Positions 1 through 7,186 of a stretch of 64,000 nt of DNA are shown here, piece by piece (within the stretch, counting starts at the first letter, position 1; the number at the start of each line of letters is the position of its first letter). A program made the translations under genes and the position numbers. The notes beneath the pieces were generated by a model, which was given only the letters and a program-made list of their open reading frames with translations, did not search any database and was not told where the DNA came from. This stretch comes from Actinomadura oligospora ATCC 43269 (GTDB lineage Bacteria; Actinomycetota; Actinomycetes; Streptosporangiales; Streptosporangiaceae), in the NCBI RefSeq assembly GCF_000518265.1, contig NZ_JADG01000004.1:1-64000 (forward strand), given 5' to 3'.

Positions 1-1
1 A

Positions 2-184
2 GGCACCCGCGGCGGACGCCCACCCACCTTCGACCCGGCCCTCTACCGGCGCCGCAACGTCGTCGAACGCTGCATCGGCCGACTCAAGCAATGGCGAGGC
101 ATCGCCACCCGCTACGACAAACTCGCCCGCAACTACCAGGCAGCACTCACCCTGGTCAGCACACTCCTCTGGATCAACACATGA
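2..184 (+). CDS. IS5-type transposase, C-terminal end (cut by window edge)
   Basis: Only the last 60 codons are in the window. They read in one frame to TGA at 182-184 and contain a block with R-R-R-N-V-V-E-R-C followed by a basic R-L-K-Q-W-R stretch. This is the usual C-terminal region of IS5-family DDE transposases, where the E of N-V-V-E-R is the third catalytic acid. The protein would join DNA strands during transposition of its own element. Whether the upstream part is intact cannot be seen. The element end probably lies a few bases past the stop, near 191-203, because the next gene appears to start inside coding sequence. Confidence 0.75.
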   Translation, partial: GTRGGRPPTFDPALYRRRNVVERCIGRLKQWRGIATRYDKLARNYQAALTLVSTLLWINT

Positions 185-232
185 TCCACCGGACAGGCCC
201 TAGCCGAGACTGCGGACGACGCCCCCGAGCAG

Positions 233-682
233 ATGACCCTGGAGACGGCCTCGGTCCCCGATGAGCAACTGGAGGCCGAGCGTGCTCAAGCGCTGGAGGA
301 TCTACGCGAGCTGACCGCACAGGTTCGGGTGGTGTTCGTGGCCTATGCCAGCAACCCCAACGGCGGGATCTTGAACATCAAGTGGGGTGACGCCACCCTG
401 GCAGATGAAGACGGCCATCTGAACTTGTCCCACGATGAGGTACTGCCGCTAACCTCCGGACCGGCGGCAGGCGAGGCTCCGGGTGGGACAGCGACGGGCG
501 CGGTCGGCCCCGTACTGCCGAGTGGGCCGACCGGAGGAGCAACTCCGGCAGCCGCGCGCTTCGACAGCGCCCCGATGAACGACATCGACCTGTCACTACG
601 TCCGCCTTTGTCGGAAGTCGACAGCGAACAGCAGGACCAGCACACGGGCATCACCGAGACCGGGACCGATGAGCAGCACTGA
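233..682 (+). CDS. Small acidic protein of unknown function, probably 5'-truncated
   Basis: This 149-residue ORF has an acidic N-terminal third, a conserved-looking block around residues 35-52 (Y-A-S-N-P-N-G-G-I-L-N-I-K-W-G-D) and a Pro/Gly/Ala-rich tail. I do not recognise the family. The frame stays open upstream back to the transposase stop at 184, and those extra codons look like normal coding sequence (A-E-T-A-D-D-A-P-E-Q). The IS element may therefore have removed the true start, with the ATG at 233 an internal codon. Its stop overlaps the start of the XRE/ImmA-type gene at 669, so the two probably formed a co-translated pair. A damaged inverted copy of the conserved block lies at 3697-3819. 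Confidence 0.5.
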   Translation: MTLETASVPDEQLEAERAQALEDLRELTAQVRVVFVAYASNPNGGILNIKWGDATLADEDGHLNLSHDEVLPLTSGPAAGEAPGGTATGAVGPVLPSGPTGGATPAAARFDSAPMNDIDLSLRPPLSEVDSEQQDQHTGITETGTDEQH

Positions 683-1391
683 ACAACTGCGCCTGCTGAC
701 CACCAGCGGCCCTAACCCGATGGCTGTGGACGTGGCAGCGATGTTCGACCCGGCACGGCTGACGCAGGCGCGCCAGCTGGCCGGGTTGACCAAAACGGCT
801 CTGGCGCAGCACGTGGGTGTCAAAGCAGCCGCGGTCGGCCAGTGGGAGTCCAGCACCACCCCACCGCGCCCCGATCACCTGACGCGGGTTGCGGAAGTGC
901 TGGAGGTGCCGATCGGCTTCTTTGCGCTCGGCCGGCCCTACGCCCGGCTAGACGCCTCGGATCGATGCCTTCGCCGCCGAAATGCTCACGCCCGCAGCCT
1001 CCATCGGGCCGCTGCTGCCCAGTCGCCTGGACTTCCCCGCCCTCACCGAGCTCAGTCTCGCCTGGGGTGTATCTCTGAAGTCTCTGCCCTATCGGACTCG
1101 TGAGCTCGGTTTGCTGTCCGAGGCCACCGCACGCCGCGGCCACCAACGCATCGAGCAAATGAAGAAGCTCGGCCTCATCGTCGCCGAGCCCGTCACCCAC
1201 TATCCCGGTGAGACCCCCTGCTTGCTCGCCAGAGCCTTCGCCCTCGCCCAGCAGCAAGGACCCAGAACAAGCTCGCAGACGAACTCCAATGGCGAGTCCC
1301 ACGCGTCCGCAAACTTCTCGGTGAAAACGACACCCGCCCCGAGCTCACCCTCATCAGGACGGCCGAACCAGCAGGCGCTTCCGACTCTTGA
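669..1391 (+). pseudogene. XRE-family / ImmA-IrrE-type regulator, internally deleted and frameshifted
   Basis: The ATG at 669 opens a frame with a good XRE helix-turn-helix at residues about 28-80 (L-T-Q-A-R-Q-L-A-G-L-T-K-T-A-L-A), followed by P-I-G-F-F as in ImmA/IrrE-linked regulators. After the codons for G-R-P-Y-A-R-L-D-A-S (near 960) homology jumps, in another frame, straight to the C-terminal part of the same family (D-A-F-A-A-E-M-L-T-P-A, then L-G-L-L-S-E-A-T-A-R-R). The segment that should hold the HExxH zinc-peptidase motif is missing. A second frameshift near 1258-1268 leads to a natural-looking end (L-L-G-E-N-D-T-R-P-E-L) and TGA at 1389-1391. Intact relatives are DNA-binding regulators fused to a metallopeptidase. 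This copy cannot be catalytic. Confidence 0.7.
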
Positions 1392-2166
1392 TGACACTGG
1401 GATGACGGTATTTGAGCATGTTTGGCCATAGAGACAGCCTCCTTGCGTTCGAACGGCTTCCGGCACCTGCCAGCGGCTGCGAAGCGCAGAAGGCGCCGTG
1501 GCAAGAAGCAGCCTCGCGCTAGTCAGCCGGGCAGGGAACGGACTTCGAGTCCTCGACCCTGAATTCCGCACCATTTTCCCTACCCAAGCCTCCGACTAGC
1601 GCCGCGACCAGGAAAAGGCCCTAACAGCAGGGTTGCCAGTGGTCGGCTTTGAAGCCAGACTCGCCATCCTCCCAGATCACCGTCATTCCATGATCGGCGA
1701 CGTAGGCATGAGCTCCAGACAGCTCGGCGGCGGCTGGAATCCTGTGGCGGGCGTTGCTGGGCGACCGTCCCGCCGACACGATCGAGGCGTCCGCGTCGCT
1801 GAACGACAACTGCGAAGGATGGTTCGGCGCCGCCAGGCAGGCACCCGATCAACCACCCCACTGGGGGGCAGAGCAAGAAATTCCCGCACCTTGGCGGCCA
1901 AGGACCTTGGAGGCCAGCCCATCACCGGAGCAGGGTGAGACGGGCCGACGGCATCGACGCTCGGCGGAGGAGGGACCGACTGGAGCGCGGGAGAACCCGT
2001 TGGCGCCGAGGTCCGGGCAGGGTGACGTTACGCCGGCGGAATCCATGCTGGTCCCGGGGGTACTCAGGCGGGTGGGTCTGGATACCCTCTGCTTTGCGTG
2101 CATGACCTCCCAGCATGTGCTGCGGGCGGGCCCGCCATCACCCGCACCGGACGCGCGAGCACCTTG
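1392..2166. other. Gene-poor stretch, no convincing gene
   Basis: No frame here has convincing family similarity. A small nested hairpin lies at 1533-1560 (GGACT/AGTCC inside AGGG/CCCT) and could end transcription of the XRE remnant. A minus-strand frame at 1621-1809 (62 codons from a TTG) has protein-like composition near its end (G-M-T-V-I-W-E-D-G) but no recognisable family, and its likely upstream part is in another frame. It may be another decayed gene. Composition is less extreme than in the flanking operons, as expected for degraded accessory DNA. Confidence 0.35.
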
Positions 2167-3057
2167 TCAGCGCCTGTAATCCCCGCCACCCCGGAGGTCA
2201 TCACCAAAACCGAGCATCCGGTGTTCGTAAAAGCCTCCCTTGAGATCCACAGGCCAGTCATACGGAGCCCAGGCCCCTTCCACATGAAAGCCGTTGTAGA
2301 TCTTGGCATTCTTGAAAGTTCCTCCCGTTTTGAACATCGACGCCTCAAGATGGAGTCCCCACTCAAATTTTGCATCATTGAATTCCACCGGTCCATGGAA
2401 TTCACAGGATCGGAAGAGTGCCTTATCCTTGAAAGTTGCACCTCTCCCCCGAAGTGTCGCCTTGATGGTGGAGCCGTCAAAGATCACGGCGCCACCGAAA
2501 ACCACCTCATTGAATCCGATCCAGGTCGACACCCACTTACCGATGTGCGGCACGGTAACGCAGAGCACCCCGAAGTCCGCGCGACGGAAGGTCACTTCCT
2601 TCACGAAACGGGCCAGGGTGAAGTTCGCAGCGAAATTGTCGGCCAGGGTGTACATATAGTGCCGATCGTTGCTCTGATCATTTTGCAGGAAGGTTGCGCC
2701 GTCGAAATTCACCGCCTCCTCGAACCGCACCTCTCGAAAACTCACTCCATGCCTGAAGTGCGCACCGCTGAAGTTTGCCTGGCCTTCGAATGTGAACTTC
2801 GAGAAGTTAGCGGGTCCACGAAAGGAGGCTCCCTCGAAATTGACGTTCCCCACACGTGGACCAGTAGCCGAACTGAGGCTTTGCAGTAGTGCCACACTAA
2901 AGGCTGTACCGCGATGGTTCATATCGGCGCCCGGGCGAAGTCCGGCGAAGTATTCCTCGCGGGCCGCGGATGCGGCATGAAAGAGACAACGGGGCGAGTT
3001 CGGCAATTTGGCGGCCTTGCAGAACAACTTCGAGCAGTCGTCAGCGCCCTGAGGCAT
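2167..3057 (-). CDS. Pentapeptide-repeat protein
   Basis: The 296-residue product is built largely from A-x-F or A-N-F type five-residue repeats (for example N-F-E-G-A-S-F, N-F-S-G-A-H-F, T-F-R-R-A-D-F, K-F-E-W-G-L) running from about residue 70 to 270. These predict a right-handed quadrilateral beta-helix. The N-terminal 50 residues contain three cysteines and may form a small separate domain. Such proteins have diverse or unknown roles; some protect DNA gyrase, but nothing here shows that. I chose the ATG at 3057 over the TTG at 3063 because GGGAG sits 6 bases upstream. The gene is visibly lower in G+C than its neighbours and lies among transposon debris, which suggests horizontal acquisition. 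Confidence 0.8.
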   Translation of the reverse strand: MPQGADDCSKLFCKAAKLPNSPRCLFHAASAAREEYFAGLRPGADMNHRGTAFSVALLQSLSSATGPRVGNVNFEGASFRGPANFSKFTFEGQANFSGAHFRHGVSFREVRFEEAVNFDGATFLQNDQSNDRHYMYTLADNFAANFTLARFVKEVTFRRADFGVLCVTVPHIGKWVSTWIGFNEVVFGGAVIFDGSTIKATLRGRGATFKDKALFRSCEFHGPVEFNDAKFEWGLHLEASMFKTGGTFKNAKIYNGFHVEGAWAPYDWPVDLKGGFYEHRMLGFGDDLRGGGDYRR

Positions 3058-3399
3058 GGCCAACTCCCGGGGAGAGGGGTCTTGGCATCAAATCGTAGTT
3101 GCCCGCGCGCTCGGACGGAAGATTTCCGGCAAGTCCGGTGCAGTACCCGATCGACAGACCAGCCGCATCACCACCGCCGCCGACAGCCCAGGGGAGTGGC
3201 CGCTACGGGTCCCCCAACAACGGCGCAATACCCCATGGATATCGTGCGCGAGGTGCGTCTCCGGCCTCTCCTGTCCGCCGCGTCCCGGAAAGGCGAGCAA
3301 GATGGCCGGCCTATCCGGCCTCGGTCAGCGCGTACCACCAGGTCAGCGCGTCCTGGCCCGCTCGGGGTCGCGTGGGGCCGTCCGGGCCTGACCTAACCT
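3058..3399. other. Intergenic stretch without a supported gene
   Basis: This stretch lies upstream of the pentapeptide-repeat gene. A 70-codon minus-strand frame (3088-3300) exists but shows no family I recognise and no clear ribosome binding site. The promoter of the pentapeptide-repeat gene should lie here, but no good -10/-35 pair stood out. Confidence 0.3.
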
Positions 3400-3646
3400 G
3401 CGCCAACTCCGCGCGTACCTGCTTGACCGTGGATGTGGTCGGCCGTCCCGCTCGGGCAGGCCGCGCTGCAGCCGGTAGTCCCTGGCGTGCTGCCCCCGCC
3501 CCCCCAGGGAGCTGGTCCCCGGACAGCCAGCCGCAGGCGGCGACCGCCACGGCCTCCGGGGCCGCGCGCATGGTCTCGGTGACCAACTCCAGCCGATTCA
3601 GGTTCCGGATCGCCGCCAGTGCCCACGTGACATCGGTGCGCATCTA
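3400..3646 (-). pseudogene. Decayed transposase fragment (possibly IS1182-like)
   Basis: A minus-strand frame starting near 3643 reads N-R-L-E-L-V-T-E-T-M-R-A-A followed by a conserved-looking A-V-A-A-x-G-W-L block. After a frameshift near 3495, a second frame gives R-D-Y-R-L. The order and wording resemble the N-terminal region of actinobacterial IS1182-type transposases, which carry an R-x-x-D-Y-R-L-P motif after a G-W-L block. The fragment has no continuous frame and no catalytic domain. The family assignment is from memory and tentative. Confidence 0.35.
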
Positions 3647-3696
3647 CCCACCGGGCCGCAGCAGCCCTCGGCAGGCCAGCCCCTCCACCATCACCT

Positions 3697-3819
3697 GCGT
3701 CACCCCACTTGATGTTCAAGATCCCCCGTTGGGGTTGCTGGCATAGGCCACGAACACCACCCGAAGCTGTGCGGTCAGCTCGCGCAGATCCTCCAGCGCT
3801 GTGCACGCTCGGCCTCCAG
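3697..3819 (-). pseudogene. Inverted, frameshifted copy of part of the small gene at 233-682
   Basis: The reverse complement of 3697-3819 matches 269-393 almost base for base, covering the codons for the L-E-A-E-R to N-I-K-W-G-D block. I see two single-base deletions (one near the start, one in the run of G within the N-P-N-G-G codons) and about three substitutions. The deletions break the frame, so this is a fragment, not a gene. Similarity ends sharply on both sides, with the decayed transposase next to it. Confidence 0.8.
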
Positions 3820-3882
3820 CGAGAGTGCACAGGTCAACACCCCGACCCGATTTTGGTCCGGCACAGGCTGAACACTAGGCAA

Positions 3883-3904
3883 ACTTACTTCGGATGGAGT
3901 AAGA
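3883..3904. promoter_or_regulatory. Candidate operator for the ROK regulator (CTTACT...AGTAAG)
   Basis: CTTACT at 3884-3889 and AGTAAG at 3898-3903 form a 6-bp inverted repeat with an 8-bp spacer, ending 10 bases before the ROK start codon in an AT-rich patch. Position and symmetry suit an autoregulatory site for the ROK repressor encoded just downstream. This is inference. The repeat overlaps the likely ribosome binding site GGAG at 3896-3899, so repressor binding there would also block the gene start. Confidence 0.4.
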
Positions 3905-3912
3905 AGTACGCC

Positions 3913-5082
3913 ATGCCTTCTAGAGCAGTCGGACGTTCGGCACCAACCGGGCATGAAGCACTGCGTCGGATCCGGACCGATGCGGTGCTGACGGCGCTGC
4001 GCACACACGGTCCGGTGTCCCGCACCGACCTCGCCGACCTCACCGGGTATCGCCCGTCCTCACTGACCGAGATCGTGCGCGATCTGATGAACAGCGGGCA
4101 CATCATCCAGGTCGGCACCGGGGACTCCTCCGGAGGCCGCCGGCCCCGACTGCTCGCGTTCAACCCGGCCGCCGAGACGCTGGTCACCGTGTCGCTGGAA
4201 GGCGAGCGGGCCCGCGTCGCCGTCGTGGACCTGGCCGGCGAGCTGCACCAGGAGCACACCAGGCGGGTCGACGCCGCCGACCCGCTCACGGGGCTGGCCA
4301 CCCTGATCTCCGAGGCGATCCAGGACGCGGACGGGCCCGCTCCCAGCCGCGTGGTGTTCTCGGTCCCGGGCGTGGCCACCGCCGAAGGCGCGGTGGCTCT
4401 CTCGCCCGTGCTGCACGCGCTCGGCGAGGGCTCGCTGACCAGCATGCTCAGCGAACGACTCGGCCTCCCGGTGCAGACGGAGAACGACGTCAACCTGATC
4501 GCGCTGGGCGAGCGAGAGCGTGGCGCCGCCGCGAACGTCGACGACCTGGTGCTGATCTATGTCGGGTACGGCATCGGCGCCGCACTGGTCAATGACGGGG
4601 CGCTGTGCCGGGGCGCGGCCGGGTTCGCCGGCGAGATCGGCTTCCTGCCCGCCGGACTGCCGCCGGAGCCGCACAGCGGTGGGCGTGGCCGGTTCGAGCG
4701 GCGTTGGAGCGTTCCCGGCATCGGCGCCGCGCTGTTCGAACTGGGCGGACGGATGCCGGAGGAACCCGTCGCCGAGCTCGCTCGGCGGGCGAGCGAACCG
4801 GCCGTCGCCGCCCTGCGCCGGAGTGTCATCGAGGCCTGGGCATTCGCGGCGATCGTCTGTTCTTGTGTGGTCAATCCGGCACGCGTGGTCTTCGCCGGTG
4901 CGGCCACCCAACTGGGCGCGGATGGGCTCACCGAGCTTCGCGCGATGGTCCGCTCGTCCGCGCCGTCCGCTCCGGAGGTCGTGTTCGCGGAGCTCGGGGC
5001 GCACGCCCTGGATATGGGCGCGGTGTCGCCCACGTTGTTGTCGGCTGTGATCAGTGCGCAGCCCCCTGTCACGAAGGAATGA
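3913..5082 (+). CDS. ROK-family transcriptional regulator
   Basis: The 389-residue protein has a winged helix-turn-helix at about residues 20-65 (G-P-V-S-R-T-D-L-A, then S-S-L-T-E-I-V) and a ROK sugar-kinase-like domain over the rest, including E-N-D-V-N and a nucleotide-binding-like G-Y-G-I-G-A-A-L. The usual ROK zinc motif (C-x-C-G-x-x-G-C) is absent and the catalytic G-H pair is replaced (G-E-I-G-F), so it is probably a sensor without kinase activity. Such proteins normally repress sugar or amino-sugar uptake genes until a ligand binds. It overlaps the binding-protein gene by four bases (ATGA), so it belongs to the seven-gene unit and probably controls it. The ATG at 3913 was chosen because upstream codons look non-coding. 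Confidence 0.9.
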   Translation: MPSRAVGRSAPTGHEALRRIRTDAVLTALRTHGPVSRTDLADLTGYRPSSLTEIVRDLMNSGHIIQVGTGDSSGGRRPRLLAFNPAAETLVTVSLEGERARVAVVDLAGELHQEHTRRVDAADPLTGLATLISEAIQDADGPAPSRVVFSVPGVATAEGAVALSPVLHALGEGSLTSMLSERLGLPVQTENDVNLIALGERERGAAANVDDLVLIYVGYGIGAALVNDGALCRGAAGFAGEIGFLPAGLPPEPHSGGRGRFERRWSVPGIGAALFELGGRMPEEPVAELARRASEPAVAALRRSVIEAWAFAAIVCSCVVNPARVVFAGAATQLGADGLTELRAMVRSSAPSAPEVVFAELGAHALDMGAVSPTLLSAVISAQPPVTKE

Positions 5083-6116
5083 CCAAATTGCGCAAGATCG
5101 TTCTGCTCATGGCGAGCGTGCTCACGCTCGGCGCTGCCACTGCCGGTTGCGGCATCAGCAGCTCGGACAAGTCGAGCCTGACCATCTACACCGCTCGGGA
5201 CAAGGAGCTGGCCCAGGGCGTCGTGGACGCCTTTGAGAAGGCCAACCCCGACTACAAGGGCAAGGTCCGGCTGCTCACCCTGGGCGCCCAGGAAGCGCTC
5301 GAACGCGTCACCGCGGAGAAGGGCCGCCCGCAGGCGGACATCTGGTGGGGCGGCACGCGGCAGCAGTTCGTCCAGGCCACGAACGCCGGGCTCGTCTCCG
5401 AAGCCCCCGCCGAGGTGACGAACAGCATCCCGGCGAAGTACCGCGACCCGCAGGGCCGCTGGGTCGGCGAAATGCTGCTGGACGAGGTCATCTTCTACAA
5501 CGACAAGATGCTCAAGCCCGAGCAGGCCCCGAAGGACTGGGACGACCTGATCAAGCCCGAGTTCAAGAACAAGATCATCATTCGGGACGTGGCCGCGTCC
5601 GGGACCATGCGCAGCATCTACTCCGCGATGATCGCGCGCAAGAGCAAGGGCGGCGACCCGGCGGCGGGCTATGACTGGCTGCGCAGGCTGGACGCCAACA
5701 CCAAGGTCTACGCGGCCAACCCGACCGACCTTTACCTGCGCATTCAGCGGCAGGAAGCGCCGCTGACGGTGTGGAACCTGCAGGACGCGATGCTGCAGAA
5801 GAAGAAGAGCAACGCGCCGTTCAGCGTGGTCTCCCCGGCGTCGGGCGTGCCGCAGCTGGTGGACGGTGTCGCCAAGGTCGCGAAGGGCCCGAACTCCAAG
5901 GGCGCCGACGCGTTCCTGAAGTTCCTGCTCGGCAAGGACGAGCAGAAGAAGCTCGCCGAGGAGTGGTTCCAGATCCCGACCGTTCAGGGGGCCTCCGAGC
6001 CGAGCTGGCTGGCCCCGCTGAAGCTGCATGAGATGCCGGTGGACTGGGACCTCGCCGCGTCCAAGGAGACGGACTGGATCTCCCACTGGAGCGCCGCCAT
6101 CAAGAACAAGGGCTGA
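5079..6116 (+). CDS. ABC transporter substrate-binding lipoprotein (AfuA/FbpA/PhnS-like)
   Basis: The 345-residue protein starts with a lipoprotein signal peptide (K-L-R-K, hydrophobic core, T-A-G-C lipobox with Cys near residue 24), so it is exported and lipid-anchored. The mature part begins with L-T-I-Y-T-A-R and contains A-D-I-W-W-G-G, a pattern of the binding proteins that serve Fe3+, aminophosphonate or sugar-phosphate importers (AfuA/FbpA/PhnS type). The ligand cannot be read from sequence. The ferric-binding Tyr pair of FbpA is not evident, and the neighbouring kinase and lyase argue for an organic substrate. GGA lies just before the ATG, which overlaps the stop of the ROK gene. Confidence 0.88.
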   Translation: MTKLRKIVLLMASVLTLGAATAGCGISSSDKSSLTIYTARDKELAQGVVDAFEKANPDYKGKVRLLTLGAQEALERVTAEKGRPQADIWWGGTRQQFVQATNAGLVSEAPAEVTNSIPAKYRDPQGRWVGEMLLDEVIFYNDKMLKPEQAPKDWDDLIKPEFKNKIIIRDVAASGTMRSIYSAMIARKSKGGDPAAGYDWLRRLDANTKVYAANPTDLYLRIQRQEAPLTVWNLQDAMLQKKKSNAPFSVVSPASGVPQLVDGVAKVAKGPNSKGADAFLKFLLGKDEQKKLAEEWFQIPTVQGASEPSWLAPLKLHEMPVDWDLAASKETDWISHWSAAIKNKG

Positions 6117-6127
6117 GGCATAGGTAG

Positions 6128-7186
6128 ATGAGTTCCGTTCGCCTCGACCACGTCGGCAAGCGCTACGGCGCGAACAACACCGTGGTCAACGACATCGACG
6201 TGACCATCGCGTCGGGTGAGTTCTTCACCCTGCTGGGGCCGTCGGGCTGTGGCAAGTCGACCACCCTGCGGATGATCGCCGGATTCGTCGCGCCCACCAC
6301 CGGGCGCATCCTGTTCGGCGATCGTGACGTCACCTCGAGCCCGCCGAACAAGCGCGGCACCGGCATGGTGTTTCAGAACTACGCCTTGTTCCCGCACCTC
6401 AACGTCGCTCAGAACGTCGCGTACGGCCTGGTCACCCGCAAGGTACGCAAGCCGGAACGCGACCAGCGGGTGGCGCGGGCGCTGGAGTCGGTGGGGCTTG
6501 GGCGGTACGCCGACCGGCGCATCGAACAGCTCTCCGGTGGTCAGCAGCAGCGAGTCGCGTTGGCCCGGGCGCTGGTGATCTCCCCGGACGTGCTGCTCCT
6601 CGACGAGCCGCTGTCCAACCTGGACGCCAAGTTGCGGGAGGAGACCAGGACGGAGATCCGCCGTGCCCAGCGGGAGGCCCAGATCACCAGCGTTTATGTG
6701 ACGCACGATCAGGCCGAGGCGATGGCGATGAGTGACCGGATCGCGGTGCTGGACGCCGGCCGCCTGCACCAGATCGGCACTCCCCGGGAGATCTACAACC
6801 GTCCCGCCACCGCGTTCGTCGCCCGGTTCATCGGGCGGAGCAACGTACTGGACGCCAAGGTGGTGGACGGTTCCGGGGAGACCGCCGTGGTGAGGTTGCC
6901 GGGCGGTGCCACGATCGAGGCCGCCCGCCCGGCCGACATGGCGACGACCGACGAGGTCGCCGTGTCGGTCCGGCCGGAGAACCTGCGGCTGACCGAGCCC
7001 GGCAGCGGAATGCTGGACGCGGTGGTGCATGCGGTGGAGTTCACCGGAGCGAGTAACCAGGTCGAGGTGGATTCCGGCGGGCTGAAGCTGTCGATCACCG
7101 TGGCGGACTCCGCCGCGCTGCCCCGGCCCGGTGACACCGTGGGTGTACGCGCGGAACCGGGGCACGCGTGGCTGGTGGCTCGATGA
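6128..7186 (+). CDS. ABC transporter ATP-binding protein (PotA/UgpC-like)
   Basis: The 352-residue ATPase is complete: Walker A G-P-S-G-C-G-K-S at 37-44, Q-loop F-Q-N-Y, signature L-S-G-G-Q-Q-Q-R near 136, Walker B L-L-L-D-E-P near 157, switch His in V-T-H-D-Q near 192, and a C-terminal TOBE-type domain from about 250. This is the architecture of ATPases powering importers of spermidine, glycerol phosphate, Fe3+ or phosphonates. It starts 11 bases after the binding-protein stop and overlaps the permease by four bases, so the three genes form one transporter. Confidence 0.93.
   Translation: MSSVRLDHVGKRYGANNTVVNDIDVTIASGEFFTLLGPSGCGKSTTLRMIAGFVAPTTGRILFGDRDVTSSPPNKRGTGMVFQNYALFPHLNVAQNVAYGLVTRKVRKPERDQRVARALESVGLGRYADRRIEQLSGGQQQRVALARALVISPDVLLLDEPLSNLDAKLREETRTEIRRAQREAQITSVYVTHDQAEAMAMSDRIAVLDAGRLHQIGTPREIYNRPATAFVARFIGRSNVLDAKVVDGSGETAVVRLPGGATIEAARPADMATTDEVAVSVRPENLRLTEPGSGMLDAVVHAVEFTGASNQVEVDSGGLKLSITVADSAALPRPGDTVGVRAEPGHAWLVAR

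Noticed and set aside
1754..2179. 141-codon plus-strand ORF
   Set aside because: Composition and lack of a start signal or family resemblance suggest a chance frame in decayed DNA.
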